Origin: Candidatus Sulfotelmatobacter sp.
Lineage (GTDB): Bacteria; Acidobacteriota; Terriglobia; Terriglobales; Acidobacteriaceae
Direction of reading: 5' to 3'
Assembly: GCA_030041475.1 (NCBI GenBank)
Contig: JASHNU010000092.1
Location: 62,001 to 126,000, forward strand
DNA: 64,000 nt
Shown: positions 43,938-52,840 of the stretch, piece after piece
Layout: every line of letters starts with the position of its first letter
Numbering within the stretch: the first letter of the stretch is position 1
The notes under the pieces: model-generated
The model's database searches: none
What the model saw: only the letters and a program-made list of their open reading frames with translations
What the model was told of the DNA's origin: nothing
Made by a program: the position numbers and the translations under genes

Positions 43938-45149
43938 TCATATGCTTACATGTCCTATGGCGCACTTCAGATACGCCGTTTCAGGCACGTCCAGTAAGAT
44001 CGGATGATCCTTCGCCTGCCCACGCAGTTCGATCAGCCGCAGCTTGCGGTGGGCGTCCAGAGCGGCCGAGCCCAGCATCTCAAGGAAGTCCACCTGGCTG
44101 ACGTGGTAGGAACAGGAACAGCTCACCAGGATGCCGCCCGGACGGAGCATCTTCAGGGCGCGCAGATTGAGCTCCTTGTAGCCGCGCAGAGCAGAACCCA
44201 GGTCGCGCTTCGTCTTAGCAAAGGCTGGGGGGTCGAGAACGATTGTGTCATAGCGCCGGTTCGAGGCCGCGTAGTCCTTCAGCAGATCGAAGGCGTTGGC
44301 CTCGATCCAGTCGATCTCTTTTCTCTGTAACCCCGGTTCGATCAGCGACCGATTGAGCGCCGCATTCTGTTCCGCCACTTCCAGCGCCGGACGCGAGCTG
44401 TCAACCCCAGTCACTTGCGTACATTGCGCCGCCAAATGGAGCGCAAATCCTCCCTGATAGCAGAAGACGTCGAGCGCCTCGCCGCGCGCGTATTGGGCTG
44501 CCGCAGCGTAGTTCTCTCGCTGATCGAGGAAGCCCCCCGTTTTCTGGCCTTGCAGCACGTCGTGGTGGAACTGAACGCCATTCATGCTGAAGATGGTTGA
44601 CGCTTTCTCTCCCTGCAGCAGTCGCGAGGCGCGCGGCGCGAGAGTCTCCAACTCACGCACTCGCGGGTCGACGCGCTCGGCGATGGATGCCGGATGCAGG
44701 CCCGCGCTGAGCTCAGTGATGACAGTTGCGCGCACGAACTCGGCATCCATCGCTTGCGTCAGGATCTGCAGCGAAAGAATGTCGTTGTAACGGTCGACAA
44801 TCAAGCCCGGGAGGAAGTCAGCTTCGCTGAAAATAACGCGATAGGCATCGGTGTCGCGGACGATGTTCTTCCTGTAGTCGATGGCGGCGGCGATTCGCTG
44901 CCGCAGCAGGGCGGGGAAATCCGTTACTTCTTCGCGCGCCAGCATGCGGATCGCGATCTGTGACGAACTGGAGTACAGTGCCGTCCCCAGCGGCTTGCCA
45001 CGCTGGTCGGCGACGGTAACGAGCGATCCCGGAGCAACGCCGTCGGCCGAAAGAATGTCGGAGCGATAGACCCAAACGTGACCTTCCTTCAGACGCATCG
45101 CGCCGCGCTCGGAAATCTTCACTCTTGGCCGCGACTGGCTTGGAGGCAT
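43938..45149 (-). CDS. RlmI-like class I rRNA (cytosine-C5) methyltransferase
   Basis: This 403-residue protein has an N-terminal PUA-like domain (RLKEGHVWVYRSDI, LGTALYSSSSQIAIRML), the EADFLPGLIVDRYN linker, and a SAM-dependent methyltransferase domain with FLDQRENYAAAAQYA, LDVFCYQGGFALHLA and motif IV VLDPPAFAKTK. SCSCSYHVS is the catalytic-end motif of the RlmI group, which makes m5C1962 in 23S rRNA. The E. coli specificity is not proven for this protein. TAAGAT lies 6 nt before the ATG and no Shine-Dalgarno is visible, so leaderless expression is likely. Confidence 0.85.
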   Translation of the reverse strand: MPPSQSRPRVKISERGAMRLKEGHVWVYRSDILSADGVAPGSLVTVADQRGKPLGTALYSSSSQIAIRMLAREEVTDFPALLRQRIAAAIDYRKNIVRDTDAYRVIFSEADFLPGLIVDRYNDILSLQILTQAMDAEFVRATVITELSAGLHPASIAERVDPRVRELETLAPRASRLLQGEKASTIFSMNGVQFHHDVLQGQKTGGFLDQRENYAAAAQYARGEALDVFCYQGGFALHLAAQCTQVTGVDSSRPALEVAEQNAALNRSLIEPGLQRKEIDWIEANAFDLLKDYAASNRRYDTIVLDPPAFAKTKRDLGSALRGYKELNLRALKMLRPGGILVSCSCSYHVSQVDFLEMLGSAALDAHRKLRLIELRGQAKDHPILLDVPETAYLKCAIGHVSI

Positions 45150-45155
45150 GAAAGT

Positions 45156-45161
45156 ATCTTA
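45156..45161 (-). promoter_or_regulatory. -10 element for a leaderless RlmI-like transcript
   Basis: TAAGAT on the minus strand, 6 nt before the ATG at 45149. Confidence 0.4.
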
Positions 45162-45191
45162 GAACGGATGGTCCGGGGGTTGCGTGCGCGA

Positions 45192-46322
45192 TTAGCTGGC
45201 CGCTTGCTCGGTGGGACTAACGGCGGGAGTCTCGTGCTTGGCGGCCGTGCGCGTTGCCATTTCATGCCGGGCCAGGTCAAGGTCGGCTTGCAGAGAGTCG
45301 AGGATCACCATGGGGAGTTCGGCACCGAAGCCATCGAGTTCTTCCTCGCTCCAGCCGCCGTTGAGGCGCGTCGCGCTGGTGATGTCTTCAGGAAATGCCT
45401 GGCGATAGTCGCCTTCGCGGGTGAGAATGTCACCGATCAGCCGTCCTGTGTGCACGTCGTAGACGCGGCGGCTGGATTGTCCGCCGTTGTTAGTCAGCAC
45501 GAGGAAGACTTCACCCGCATCGGCAAATTCGGGCCGGTAATACCACGCCTGTGGAGCATCGATCTTGGGATGATGGCGCTTCGGACGGTGAACCGTTGGC
45601 TTCTGCTCAGCCAGTTCTTCGGCGGGATTGAAATACAGAACGCGCTGGCATGAGTCGCAAATCACGATTTGCTGGCCGGACCGCACCTCGTTGTAGGTCT
45701 GCGCTCGCAGCATGACCTGACACGCGACACATTTGTGATCGCGAACTTCAGAAATTCCGCTCCCGCGGAATTTCGACACGCGCTCGTACTGGCGGAGTAG
45801 ATCCTCGTTGATGTTGGCGCGTAGCTGATCGCGTTTGCCGCGCCATTCGGCGAGCTGCTTTTGATCTTCCGCGGTGCGCTGTTTCGCCTGCTCTTTCTCT
45901 TTCTCAATCTCGGCAGTTTCCGCTTTCAACTCGGCCTGCGCCGCCTTCACTTCCTTGTCGCGCGCATCGGCGTTCACCATCAGTTCGAGGATCTTGTCCT
46001 CGGTGGCCGCAATCTCTTTTTCCGCAAACTGGATTTCATGGAGCAGAGCTTTGTACTGCTCGTTGGTCTTCACTTCGAGGGACTGATCGCGATATTTGGA
46101 AATCTTGCCCCGCAGCTCAGAAATCGTGCTTTCGTGCTTGCGTTTGGCGGCGTCATCTGCCTTTATAGCGGCCAGGGCTCTTTCGAGTTGAGCTTTGGTG
46201 CCGGCCAGTTTCTGCTCGATGGCGGCTACGCGTTTCGGAAGTTCGGCGATTTCGTCCTGCAGCAGGCGGATTTCCTTGTCCGCTTCTTGCAGCCGCAGCA
46301 GGTTTTCAATGTCAGGAAGCAT
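45192..46322 (-). CDS. Coiled-coil C4 zinc-ribbon protein (CdsZ/DUF164-like) with extra domain
   Basis: This 376-residue protein begins with a long antiparallel coiled coil (LLRLQEADKEIRLLQDEI to about 185). A zinc ribbon follows with CVACQVML and CDSCQRVLYF. This is the CdsZ/DUF164 plan, proposed to bind nucleic acid or ribosomes. After the ribbon, where family members normally stop, about 130 residues continue: KPKRHHPKID-like basic linker, AWYYRPEFADAGEVFLVLTN, RRVYDVHTGRLIGDILTREG and a helical end. The added domain is not recognised. The gene is 42 bp from the RlmI-like gene on the same strand. Confidence 0.75.
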   Translation of the reverse strand: MLPDIENLLRLQEADKEIRLLQDEIAELPKRVAAIEQKLAGTKAQLERALAAIKADDAAKRKHESTISELRGKISKYRDQSLEVKTNEQYKALLHEIQFAEKEIAATEDKILELMVNADARDKEVKAAQAELKAETAEIEKEKEQAKQRTAEDQKQLAEWRGKRDQLRANINEDLLRQYERVSKFRGSGISEVRDHKCVACQVMLRAQTYNEVRSGQQIVICDSCQRVLYFNPAEELAEQKPTVHRPKRHHPKIDAPQAWYYRPEFADAGEVFLVLTNNGGQSSRRVYDVHTGRLIGDILTREGDYRQAFPEDITSATRLNGGWSEEELDGFGAELPMVILDSLQADLDLARHEMATRTAAKHETPAVSPTEQAAS

Positions 46323-46511
46323 CCGGGATTTGGATCTGATTTGATTCTAGCATGCAGCGGCGCGCGCCCCCGGCTGTCTTCCCCATTCTCTGCTCGTCTA
46401 GCCCAACGCACCTGCGCAGTTCGAACCAGGCTGTGCGAGCGGCATCGCGCCCGGTGTACACTCGTTGGTTTGCATTGCAAATCCGCTGTTTCATCTTCCT
46501 GAGGGCACTCC

Positions 46512-48746
46512 GTGAAACGAACTTCTGCAGCTACCAGTCTGGCCATTGTGGCTTTCATCCTGCTGGGCTTCGCGCTGGGTACCAGTTTCGCGCAAACCGC
46601 GCCCACCAAGCCTCTTACCATCGAGGCGATCTACCAGCCCGGTGGTTTGGCCGGTCACGGCCCCGAAAACATGGAGTGGAGCCCGGACGGCACGCGGCTC
46701 TCGTTCCTGCAGCCCGACGAAAGCGGAAAAAATCAGTTGTGGTCCGTAGATGCCACAACGGGCGAGAAAAAGCTCCTGGTCAGCGCCGAGAAACTCGCAT
46801 CGCTGGCGCCCGACTCCAACCGCGCTGTAAACGAGCGGGAACGCGAGCGCCGCAACCGCTATCACGTGGCCGCCTATTTGTGGGCCCCGGATTCAAAGCA
46901 CCTTATCTTCGATTCGCAAGGGCAGCTGTGGCTCTACGACCTCGCGACCCAGACCGCGGTCCAGTTCACCTCCGCTCCCGACGCGTGCATCGATCCGAAG
47001 TTCTCTCCCGATGGCAGTCACGTGGCCTATGTGCGCAAGCACAATCTGTATGTTCGTCCCGCGAGCGGCAAGGATGAGAAGCAGCTCACCAAAGAAAAGG
47101 GCGACAATTTCTTAAACGGCGATGTCGACTGGGTCTACGCCGAGGAACTCGCCGTGCGCAGCAACTATTTCTGGTCGCCAGACAGCCGCGAGATCGTCTT
47201 CCTGCACATGGACGAAACGAATGTCCCGACCTATCCCATCACTGACTGGATGCCGCTCCACCCCACCGTCGACAACCAGAAATATCCCAAAGTTGGCGAT
47301 CCCAATCCGGTGGTCAAACTCGGCGTGGTCGAGGCTGACAAGGACAAGGTGCGGTGGATTTCCCTTACCACCGACGAAGACATTTACATTCCGCGTTTCG
47401 GCTGGCTCCGCGACGGCGTCATCTGGGCCGACGTGCTGAACCGCGCACAGGACAAGATGGATCTCTATTTCGTCGACGCGAAAACAGGCAAGTCGCGAAT
47501 CGTGCTCACGGAAAAAACGCCCGATGCCTGGATTGACTTCGAACACGTCGAAGTTCGCTTCCTCAGCTCGAGCTCCAGATTCCTTTGGCCAAGCTGGCGC
47601 GATGGCGATATGCATCTCTACCTCTACAGCTACGAGCAGCAAAATCCTCTCGCGGCAGATGCGAAGCTGGAGCGGCAACTCGAGCAAGGCGACTACGAAG
47701 TGCTTGGAATCGAAGGCATAGACGAGGGAGCGGGCGCGGTATTTTTCGCCGCCAACAAGGATGATCCGCGCGAGCGACGCATTTTCTCCGTGCAATTCGA
47801 CGGTTCGGGATTCAAGGCGCTCACGCCAGAAGAAGGGATGCACTCGGCAAACTTTAGCGACGATGGAAAGCACTACATGTCGACGCATTCTGGACCCCAT
47901 GTTTCTCCCAGTTCATACCTGTGCGCAGTGGGGGGCTCTTGCAGTGAGGTGTGGCGTGCGAAGGATGAAATCGCCGAATATGGCTTGCGCGCTCCGCAAT
48001 ATCTAGAGTTCAATGCGGACGACGGCACGAAACTCTACGGGCGACTGTTGCTTCCGCCTGACGCACCATCAGCAGGGAAGACTCCGCTGATCATTCACAT
48101 CTACGGCGGCCCCGGCTCGCAGATGGTACTGAAGAACGTCCCCGACCCATTCGACGAGATTCTCGCGCGCAAGGGATTTGCTGTCTTTGCCGTCGACAAT
48201 CGCGGCACGCCGGGACGCGATCGCAAGTTTCACACGGCGATCCGCCATGAATTCGGTGCAATCGAACTGAAAGATCAGCTCACAGTGCTCGATCAGCTCC
48301 TCGCCCAATTCCCGCAACTCGACAAGGACCGTGTCGCCATCTGGGGATGGTCGAATGGCGGCTCCATGACGCTCTATGCCATGACGCACTCTGACCGCTT
48401 TCGCGCCGGCGTAGCCGTCGCGCCAGTAACCAACCAGGCCAACTACGACTCCATTTACACCGAGCGCTACATGGGCCTGCTCAAGGAAAACAAGGAGGGA
48501 TACGAACAATCCGATGTGACCAAGTCCGCCGGCAACCTGCACGGCGCGCTGCTGCTGGCGCATGGCATGAGCGACGACAACGTGCACTTCCAGAACAGCG
48601 TTCAGATGATCAACGCTCTTATCAATGCCGGCAAGCAGTTCCGGCTCATGATCTATCCCAACAAGACGCACAGCATCTCAGGGCAAGATGCGCGCGTGCA
48701 CATTTACACCATGATCCTGGAGCACTTCGAGCGCGAACTGAAATAG
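46512..48746 (+). CDS. Dipeptidyl peptidase IV (S9 family), secreted
   Basis: This 744-residue exopeptidase removes N-terminal X-Pro or X-Ala dipeptides. A signal peptide (SLAIVAFILLGFALGTSFA) precedes an eight-bladed propeller with WSPDGTRL-type blades. DWVYAEELAVRS carries the Glu pair that binds the substrate N-terminus, as in true DPP4. The C-terminal hydrolase domain has nucleophile GWSNGGSM near 613, Asp in HGMSDDNVHF near 687 and His in NKTHSIS near 719. Start: GTG at 46512 after GAGGG. Likely periplasmic; it complements the M1 peptidase at 26733 in peptide use. Confidence 0.9.
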   Translation: MKRTSAATSLAIVAFILLGFALGTSFAQTAPTKPLTIEAIYQPGGLAGHGPENMEWSPDGTRLSFLQPDESGKNQLWSVDATTGEKKLLVSAEKLASLAPDSNRAVNERERERRNRYHVAAYLWAPDSKHLIFDSQGQLWLYDLATQTAVQFTSAPDACIDPKFSPDGSHVAYVRKHNLYVRPASGKDEKQLTKEKGDNFLNGDVDWVYAEELAVRSNYFWSPDSREIVFLHMDETNVPTYPITDWMPLHPTVDNQKYPKVGDPNPVVKLGVVEADKDKVRWISLTTDEDIYIPRFGWLRDGVIWADVLNRAQDKMDLYFVDAKTGKSRIVLTEKTPDAWIDFEHVEVRFLSSSSRFLWPSWRDGDMHLYLYSYEQQNPLAADAKLERQLEQGDYEVLGIEGIDEGAGAVFFAANKDDPRERRIFSVQFDGSGFKALTPEEGMHSANFSDDGKHYMSTHSGPHVSPSSYLCAVGGSCSEVWRAKDEIAEYGLRAPQYLEFNADDGTKLYGRLLLPPDAPSAGKTPLIIHIYGGPGSQMVLKNVPDPFDEILARKGFAVFAVDNRGTPGRDRKFHTAIRHEFGAIELKDQLTVLDQLLAQFPQLDKDRVAIWGWSNGGSMTLYAMTHSDRFRAGVAVAPVTNQANYDSIYTERYMGLLKENKEGYEQSDVTKSAGNLHGALLLAHGMSDDNVHFQNSVQMINALINAGKQFRLMIYPNKTHSISGQDARVHIYTMILEHFERELK

Positions 48747-48749
48747 AGG

Positions 48750-49049
48750 TTACTTGTGCTTGTCCGCCTTCTTGCTTTCTTTCGCCGGAGCCTCGGCCTT
48801 GGGCTTGTCTTCTTTCTTGGCTTCCTTCGATTCTTTCGCGCCGCTATCCGACGGCGACGCCGCATGCGATTTCTTGGCGTAGTCGGTCACGTACCAGCCT
48901 GACCCTTTAAACTGCACCGCTGGAGCGGAAATGGTCTGCTCGACGCGACCGCCGCATTCCGGGCATTTCTTCACCGGCTTGTCAGAGAATTTCTGGATTT
49001 TTTCGAAGCGGTGGCCGCACTTGGTGCATTCGTATTCGTAAAGTGGCAT
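48750..49049 (-). CDS. FmdB-type zinc-ribbon protein
   Basis: This 99-residue protein starts MPLYEYECTKCGHRFEKIQK and has a second pair in CPECGGRVEQ, the FmdB/CxxC_CxxC_SSSS regulatory zinc ribbon. It continues with a Lys/Glu/Ala-rich low-complexity tail after VQFKGSGWYVTDYA. FmdB homologues are linked to amide or formamide metabolism in a few bacteria, but most have no known role. The ATG at 49049 is the conserved start; a longer frame to 49220 lacks support. It converges on the DPP4 gene with a 3-bp gap. Confidence 0.85.
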   Translation of the reverse strand: MPLYEYECTKCGHRFEKIQKFSDKPVKKCPECGGRVEQTISAPAVQFKGSGWYVTDYAKKSHAASPSDSGAKESKEAKKEDKPKAEAPAKESKKADKHK

Positions 49050-49081
49050 GAGTGAGACGGTCGCTGAGGAACAACTCAGGT

Positions 49082-49432
49082 TCAGTCTGATTTTAGCAGA
49101 CGCTCCGATGTCAGCAGCCGCTTTGGGGCAGTGTTGCGCCACGCGGCCTGAATTGCTTTGCTCAGAATCTCCTTCTTGGCGGCTTTCAGATAAACGCTGG
49201 TCGCGCCATTTCGTCCCCATGCACCTTTTACCGGCACAAAGACGTCAGGATAATCCCTGGAGAAATAATGCTGCGCTTCCGGCGAAAGCTTGACCATGCC
49301 GCGCGACTTGTCCGGATAACCGAGCGTGGCAAATATCTTCCCGCAGACTCGGAAGTCAGGATGGCTCATGTGTGCACGCTCCTCAGTCTCGGGCAAAGAA
49401 AGCGCAATGCGGCGAAAGTCCTTAGCGGTCAT
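49082..49432 (-). CDS. MmcQ/YjbR family protein
   Basis: This 116-residue protein has the CyaY-like MmcQ/YjbR fold: DFRRIALSLPETEERAHMSHPDFRV, KIFATLGYPDKSRGMVKLSP, HYFSRDYPDVFVPVKGAWG and TSVYLKAAKKEILSKAIQAAW. Members are small DNA-binding-like proteins of unsettled function. GGAGGGA lies 7 nt before the ATG. The gene is 32 bp upstream of the FmdB-like gene on the same strand, so they may be co-transcribed. Confidence 0.85.
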   Translation of the reverse strand: MTAKDFRRIALSLPETEERAHMSHPDFRVCGKIFATLGYPDKSRGMVKLSPEAQHYFSRDYPDVFVPVKGAWGRNGATSVYLKAAKKEILSKAIQAAWRNTAPKRLLTSERLLKSD

Positions 49433-49498
49433 GGCATCGTCCCTCCTGATGGGCTTTGATAGGGAAGCTCTCGGCTCGGCAAAAGGTTACTCTAGCCC

Positions 49499-49596
49499 GA
49501 TTTCTGATTGCAGATTTCAGATTGCAGAGCGGGCGTGGCACCGCCGTCGAAGCCGTTGTTCTCAATCCGAAATCTTCAATCTGAAATCTGCAATCG
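49499..49596. repeat. AGATTGAAG-type inverted repeat, copy 2
   Basis: Left arm 49499-49529 (GATTTCTGATTGCAGATTTC and on), right arm 49561-49595 (AATCTTCAATCTGAAATC and CTGCAATC). Same layout as 3696-3786. It abuts the rsmI start region. Confidence 0.8.
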
Positions 49597-49619
49597 CTGG
49601 CGGTGGTAGACTTCCGCCG

Positions 49620-50489
49620 ATGAACGACACGAAATCGACCGGCCCGGCCCTGTATCTCGTCGCCACGCCGATCGGAAATCTCGAGGACATCACACTGCGC
49701 GCCCTGCGCGTGCTGAAGGAAGTCGACGTCATCGCCTGCGAGGATACCCGCCAGACGCAGAAACTGCTCAATCATTACGCGATCGCGACCCGAACCACGA
49801 GTTATCACGAACACAACGAGATCACGCGCTCCGCCGAACTGGTGAAGCAGATGCAGGAGGGCGCCAGCGTGGCATTGGTGACCGACGCGGGCATGCCGGG
49901 AATCTCCGACCCGGGATATCGGCTTATCGCGCTCGCCATCCGCCATCGCGTGCCGGTCGTGCCTGTGCCCGGCGCATCGGCGTTTCTGGCGGCTCTGGTG
50001 GCGAGCGGCTTGCCCACCGATTCCTTCCGCTTCAGCGGATTTCTGCCGGCCAAGCGCGGCGAGCGTCGAGCCGCGCTCGAAGCGATCCGGGATTCTCCCC
50101 GCACGCAAGTCTTCTATGAGGCTCCGCACCGGATTGTCGAAGCTATGGCCGACGTGGTCGAAGTGCTCGGCCCATCGCGCCACGTCGTCATCGCGCGCGA
50201 AGTCACCAAACTCCACGAGGAATTCCTCCGCGGGCGCGCCGTCGAAGTGCTGGAGAATCTGAAAGCCCGCGACAGCGTCAAGGGCGAAATTACGCTGCTG
50301 ATCGGGAAAGCCGAAGCCGGCGATGCTCGTATAGGGGCGGACGCATTCGTCCGGCCCAGCGTGCGGGAGCGCGTCGAGCAACTTATGGCCGAAGAAAAGA
50401 TCGACGAAAAGGCTGCCCTGAAGCGCGTCGCAAAGGAGCGCGGAATATCAAAGAGCGAGGCATATCGCGAGATGCAGCGGGAAAAGTGA
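49620..50489 (+). CDS. rsmI: 16S rRNA (cytidine-1402-2'-O)-methyltransferase
   Basis: This 289-residue tetrapyrrole-methylase-fold enzyme modifies C1402 in the 16S decoding centre. Blocks: LYLVATPIGNLEDITLRAL, VIACEDTRQTQKLLNHY, ALVTDAGMPGISDPGYRL, VPVPGASAFLAALVASGL, FYEAPHRIVEA and REVTKLHEEFLRG. A C-terminal helical extension (about 240-289) with KGISKSEAYR-like sequence is also normal. The ATG at 49620 begins the conserved region; TAGACT lies 7 nt upstream and no Shine-Dalgarno is seen. The longer frame to 49326 would translate the repeat at 49499 and is rejected. Confidence 0.94.
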   Translation: MNDTKSTGPALYLVATPIGNLEDITLRALRVLKEVDVIACEDTRQTQKLLNHYAIATRTTSYHEHNEITRSAELVKQMQEGASVALVTDAGMPGISDPGYRLIALAIRHRVPVVPVPGASAFLAALVASGLPTDSFRFSGFLPAKRGERRAALEAIRDSPRTQVFYEAPHRIVEAMADVVEVLGPSRHVVIAREVTKLHEEFLRGRAVEVLENLKARDSVKGEITLLIGKAEAGDARIGADAFVRPSVRERVEQLMAEEKIDEKAALKRVAKERGISKSEAYREMQREK

Positions 50490-50494
50490 TTTGT

Positions 50495-50538
50495 GCAGGG
50501 ACAACCGCCCCGGCTGTCCGATCGAGCGAAGCTCGACT
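50495..50538 (+). repeat. GGGACAGCCGCC double-hairpin repeat, copy 3
   Basis: GCAGGGACAACCGCCCCGG then CTGTCC, and a second hairpin TCGAGC-GAA-GCTCGA, directly after the rsmI stop. Confidence 0.7.
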
Positions 50539-50552
50539 CCCAGTAGGCTTCC

Positions 50553-51011
50553 CTACTTCCCCGCCAGCTCTTTCTTCACCGCCTCACTCACTATCTTTCC
50601 ATCCACGCGCATGCCCGCGGCCGAGAATTTCGCCATCGCGTTTTTCATCACCGTACCCATGTCTTTCATCGTGGGCGATCCCATCTCGGCGATGACGGCC
50701 TTCACTCCCGCCACAATATCGGCTTCGCTGGCGGCCTTCGGCAGATAGGTTTCGATCAGCTTGATTTCGGCCGACTCCTTGTCGGCCATTTCCTGGCGTC
50801 CGCCCTTGGTGAATTGCTCGACCGACTCTTTGCGCTGCTTGATCAGCGTGCCCAGAACGGCCTGCGCTTCTTTGTCGTCGAGCGGGCTCATCTTCTCGAC
50901 GGCCTTCAGTTGCAGTGCGCTCTTGATCATGCGCAGGCAGGAAAGCCGCGCTTCGTCCTTCGCCTTCATGGCGGAAACGATGTCTTTCTGGATCTGTTCG
51001 ACTAGGCTCAT
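50553..51011 (-). CDS. YqeY/GatB-tail domain protein
   Basis: This 152-residue protein matches the YqeY family: QIQKDIVSAMKAKDEARLSCLRMIKSALQ, VLGTLIKQRKESVEQFTKGGR and SPTMKDMGTVMKNAMAKFSA. It shares the helical tail of GatB, which binds tRNA in the amidotransferase complex. Its own role is unproven. A perfect TATAAT on the minus strand ends 6 nt before the ATG and no ribosome-binding site is present, the best single case of a leaderless gene here. Confidence 0.9.
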   Translation of the reverse strand: MSLVEQIQKDIVSAMKAKDEARLSCLRMIKSALQLKAVEKMSPLDDKEAQAVLGTLIKQRKESVEQFTKGGRQEMADKESAEIKLIETYLPKAASEADIVAGVKAVIAEMGSPTMKDMGTVMKNAMAKFSAAGMRVDGKIVSEAVKKELAGK

Positions 51012-51017
51012 GCGAGG

Positions 51018-51023
51018 ATTATA
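51018..51023 (-). promoter_or_regulatory. -10 element for a leaderless YqeY-family transcript
   Basis: Perfect TATAAT on the minus strand, 6 nt before the ATG at 51011. Confidence 0.6.
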
Positions 51024-51109
51024 GACGCTCGCCGCGATAGGGCAGCCCCGTCAAATCCCGCTGCGATTCCGGTAAACTAGAGTGCTGTCATTGTTCATAA
51101 GGGACTCCA

Positions 51110-52303
51110 ATGCTGCGCAAAAATCGTCTGTTTACTCCCGGCCCCACGCCGCTGCTGCCAGCGGCGCAAACGGCCATGGCGTCGTTTACGGCGCACCACC
51201 GCACCGCCGATTTCAAGGCGCTCTTTCAGCGCGTGCTCGGCGACATGAAAGAGTTCGTCGGCACCAAGAATGATGTTCTGGTACTGGCCTGCTCCGGCAC
51301 CGGCGTGATGGAGGCCGCGGTTTCAAATCTTACTTCGCCGGGTGACAGAGTGCTCGTCCTGACGGCCGGAAAGTTCGGCGAGCGCTGGACCGGGCTTGCC
51401 AAGGCTTTTGGCTGCAATGTGGACGTGCTGACTGCTCCGTACGGTGAAACTTTCTCGCTGAACGACATTCAGACGCGGATTACTTCTGACGTGCGTGCCG
51501 TGTTCGTGCAAGCCACGGAAAGCTCCACGGGCGCGCGGCACGACATTGAAGGCATCGCCAAAATCGTGCGCGAACGCGGAGACGAGACGCTGCTCGTTGT
51601 CGACGCGATCACCGGCCTGGGCACAACGCATCTCAACGTGGATGGCTGGGGCGTTGATGTGATCATCGGCGGCTCACAAAAGGCGTTGATGATACCGCCA
51701 GGCCTCGCTTATTGCGCAGTAAGCGAGCGCGCGTGGAAGCGGATGGACACAACGACTACTCCGCGCTTCTATTTTGATCTGCGGAAAGAAAGAAAGGCGG
51801 CCAGCAAAGGGGAGGCAGCCTACACGCCGGCCACGTCGCTATTCGCCGCCATGGGTGCGGCACTGGAATTCATTCGGGGTATGGGCAACGGGGATCTGGC
51901 AAAAGGTCGCGAGGTATTGGTCAACAATGCCGAACTGTGTGCCGAGATGACGCGCGCTGGTGCAAAGGCCCTGGGGTTGAAGCTGTTTGCATCTTCACCC
52001 GCGGCCGCGCTGACCGCGATCAGCGCTCCCGACGGTCTCGACTCTGGAAAAATCATCAAGGAATTCCGCGAGTCGTTCGACGCCGTCGTGGCCAACGGGC
52101 AGGGCGAGATGAAGGGCAAAATCTTCCGCATCGCCCACATCGGCTATTACGACTATCTCGACACCATCGGTATTCTCGCTGCGCTCGAGCACGTTCTGGC
52201 GCGGTTAGCCGAAAGTCGCATCGAGTACGGCGCCGCGGTGCGGGCTGCCCAGGAGGTTTACGCCCGCACCCATTCCCTCAAACGTCAGTTGGTCGGTGCC
52301 TGA
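51110..52303 (+). CDS. Class V aminotransferase (alanine-glyoxylate / serine-pyruvate type)
   Basis: This 397-residue PLP enzyme begins with the class V signature LFTPGPTPLLP, has ACSGTGVMEAAVSNL in the phosphate-binding region, VVDAITGLGTTHLNVDGWGVD (PLP ring Asp) and the Schiff-base Lys in IIGGSQKALMIPPG near 195. Family members use serine, alanine, glyoxylate or phosphohydroxypyruvate. The serA gene 630 bp downstream suggests it may serve as the phosphoserine aminotransferase, as seen when SerC is absent; that is inference. AAGGGAC before the ATG is the ribosome-binding site. Confidence 0.85.
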   Translation: MLRKNRLFTPGPTPLLPAAQTAMASFTAHHRTADFKALFQRVLGDMKEFVGTKNDVLVLACSGTGVMEAAVSNLTSPGDRVLVLTAGKFGERWTGLAKAFGCNVDVLTAPYGETFSLNDIQTRITSDVRAVFVQATESSTGARHDIEGIAKIVRERGDETLLVVDAITGLGTTHLNVDGWGVDVIIGGSQKALMIPPGLAYCAVSERAWKRMDTTTTPRFYFDLRKERKAASKGEAAYTPATSLFAAMGAALEFIRGMGNGDLAKGREVLVNNAELCAEMTRAGAKALGLKLFASSPAAALTAISAPDGLDSGKIIKEFRESFDAVVANGQGEMKGKIFRIAHIGYYDYLDTIGILAALEHVLARLAESRIEYGAAVRAAQEVYARTHSLKRQLVGA

Positions 52304-52340
52304 AAAATTCACGACCAGTGGAACCACCCGAACACCGATG

Positions 52341-52739
52341 CTAGTTGATGGTGAAATCCATCGGGCCGGAAGTCTCGGCTGTCGTTCCGCCGCCTCCGTA
52401 GGGGCCTGTGCCCGCGGTCGCCGGATTCGTCACCGTGATTTGCACGGTAGCGGCACTCATGATGAGCGACGCCGGAATCGCGAGAGTCAGCTGGCTGGCG
52501 CTCACATACGTCGTTGCAGTTTGCGCAGTGCCGTTCCAGTTCACGACCGCTTTTGTGCCGAAGTTGGTTCCATTGACGGTCAGCATGAAGGCTGCGCCAC
52601 CGGCCGTTGCGCTGTCAGGATTCAGTTGGGTGATGGTGGGAACAGTTCCCGCGGTCGCCGGGGCCGGTGTCGAGCTGTAGCCGCAAGCCAGCGTGAGAGC
52701 GATGAGCGTGGTCAGTAAAACGATCTTGACGGAGTTCAT
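52341..52739 (-). CDS. IPT/TIG-domain lipoprotein
   Basis: This 132-residue protein has a lipoprotein signal ending LTLACGYSS, with Cys near 19 as the lipidation site. The mature part is one IPT/TIG immunoglobulin-like domain: [37 protein letters not shown] and [21 protein letters not shown]. Such domains occur in acidobacterial surface proteins for adhesion or structure. GAGGAAAAAC precedes the ATG. It lies between the aminotransferase and serA genes on the opposite strand, and shares its upstream region with serA. Confidence 0.75.
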   Translation of the reverse strand: MNSVKIVLLTTLIALTLACGYSSTPAPATAGTVPTITQLNPDSATAGGAAFMLTVNGTNFGTKAVVNWNGTAQTATTYVSASQLTLAIPASLIMSAATVQITVTNPATAGTGPYGGGGTTAETSGPMDFTIN

Positions 52740-52840
52740 AGTGTTTTTCCTCGGGGCATTGGCCCAATGAGAGAAGCTTAGGCGGGAAGGATTTCGCTGG
52801 TGTCAGGAGCGCGTCATTTCATTGTCAACATCGCGTGCCC

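Noticed and set aside
49326-49619. N-terminal extension of RsmI
   Set aside because: It runs through the inverted repeat at 49499 and overlaps the MmcQ gene; the family N-terminus begins at 49620.
52408-52680. Plus-strand open frame opposite the IPT/TIG lipoprotein
   Set aside because: The minus-strand frame has a clear lipobox, ribosome-binding site and domain; the plus frame is its shadow.
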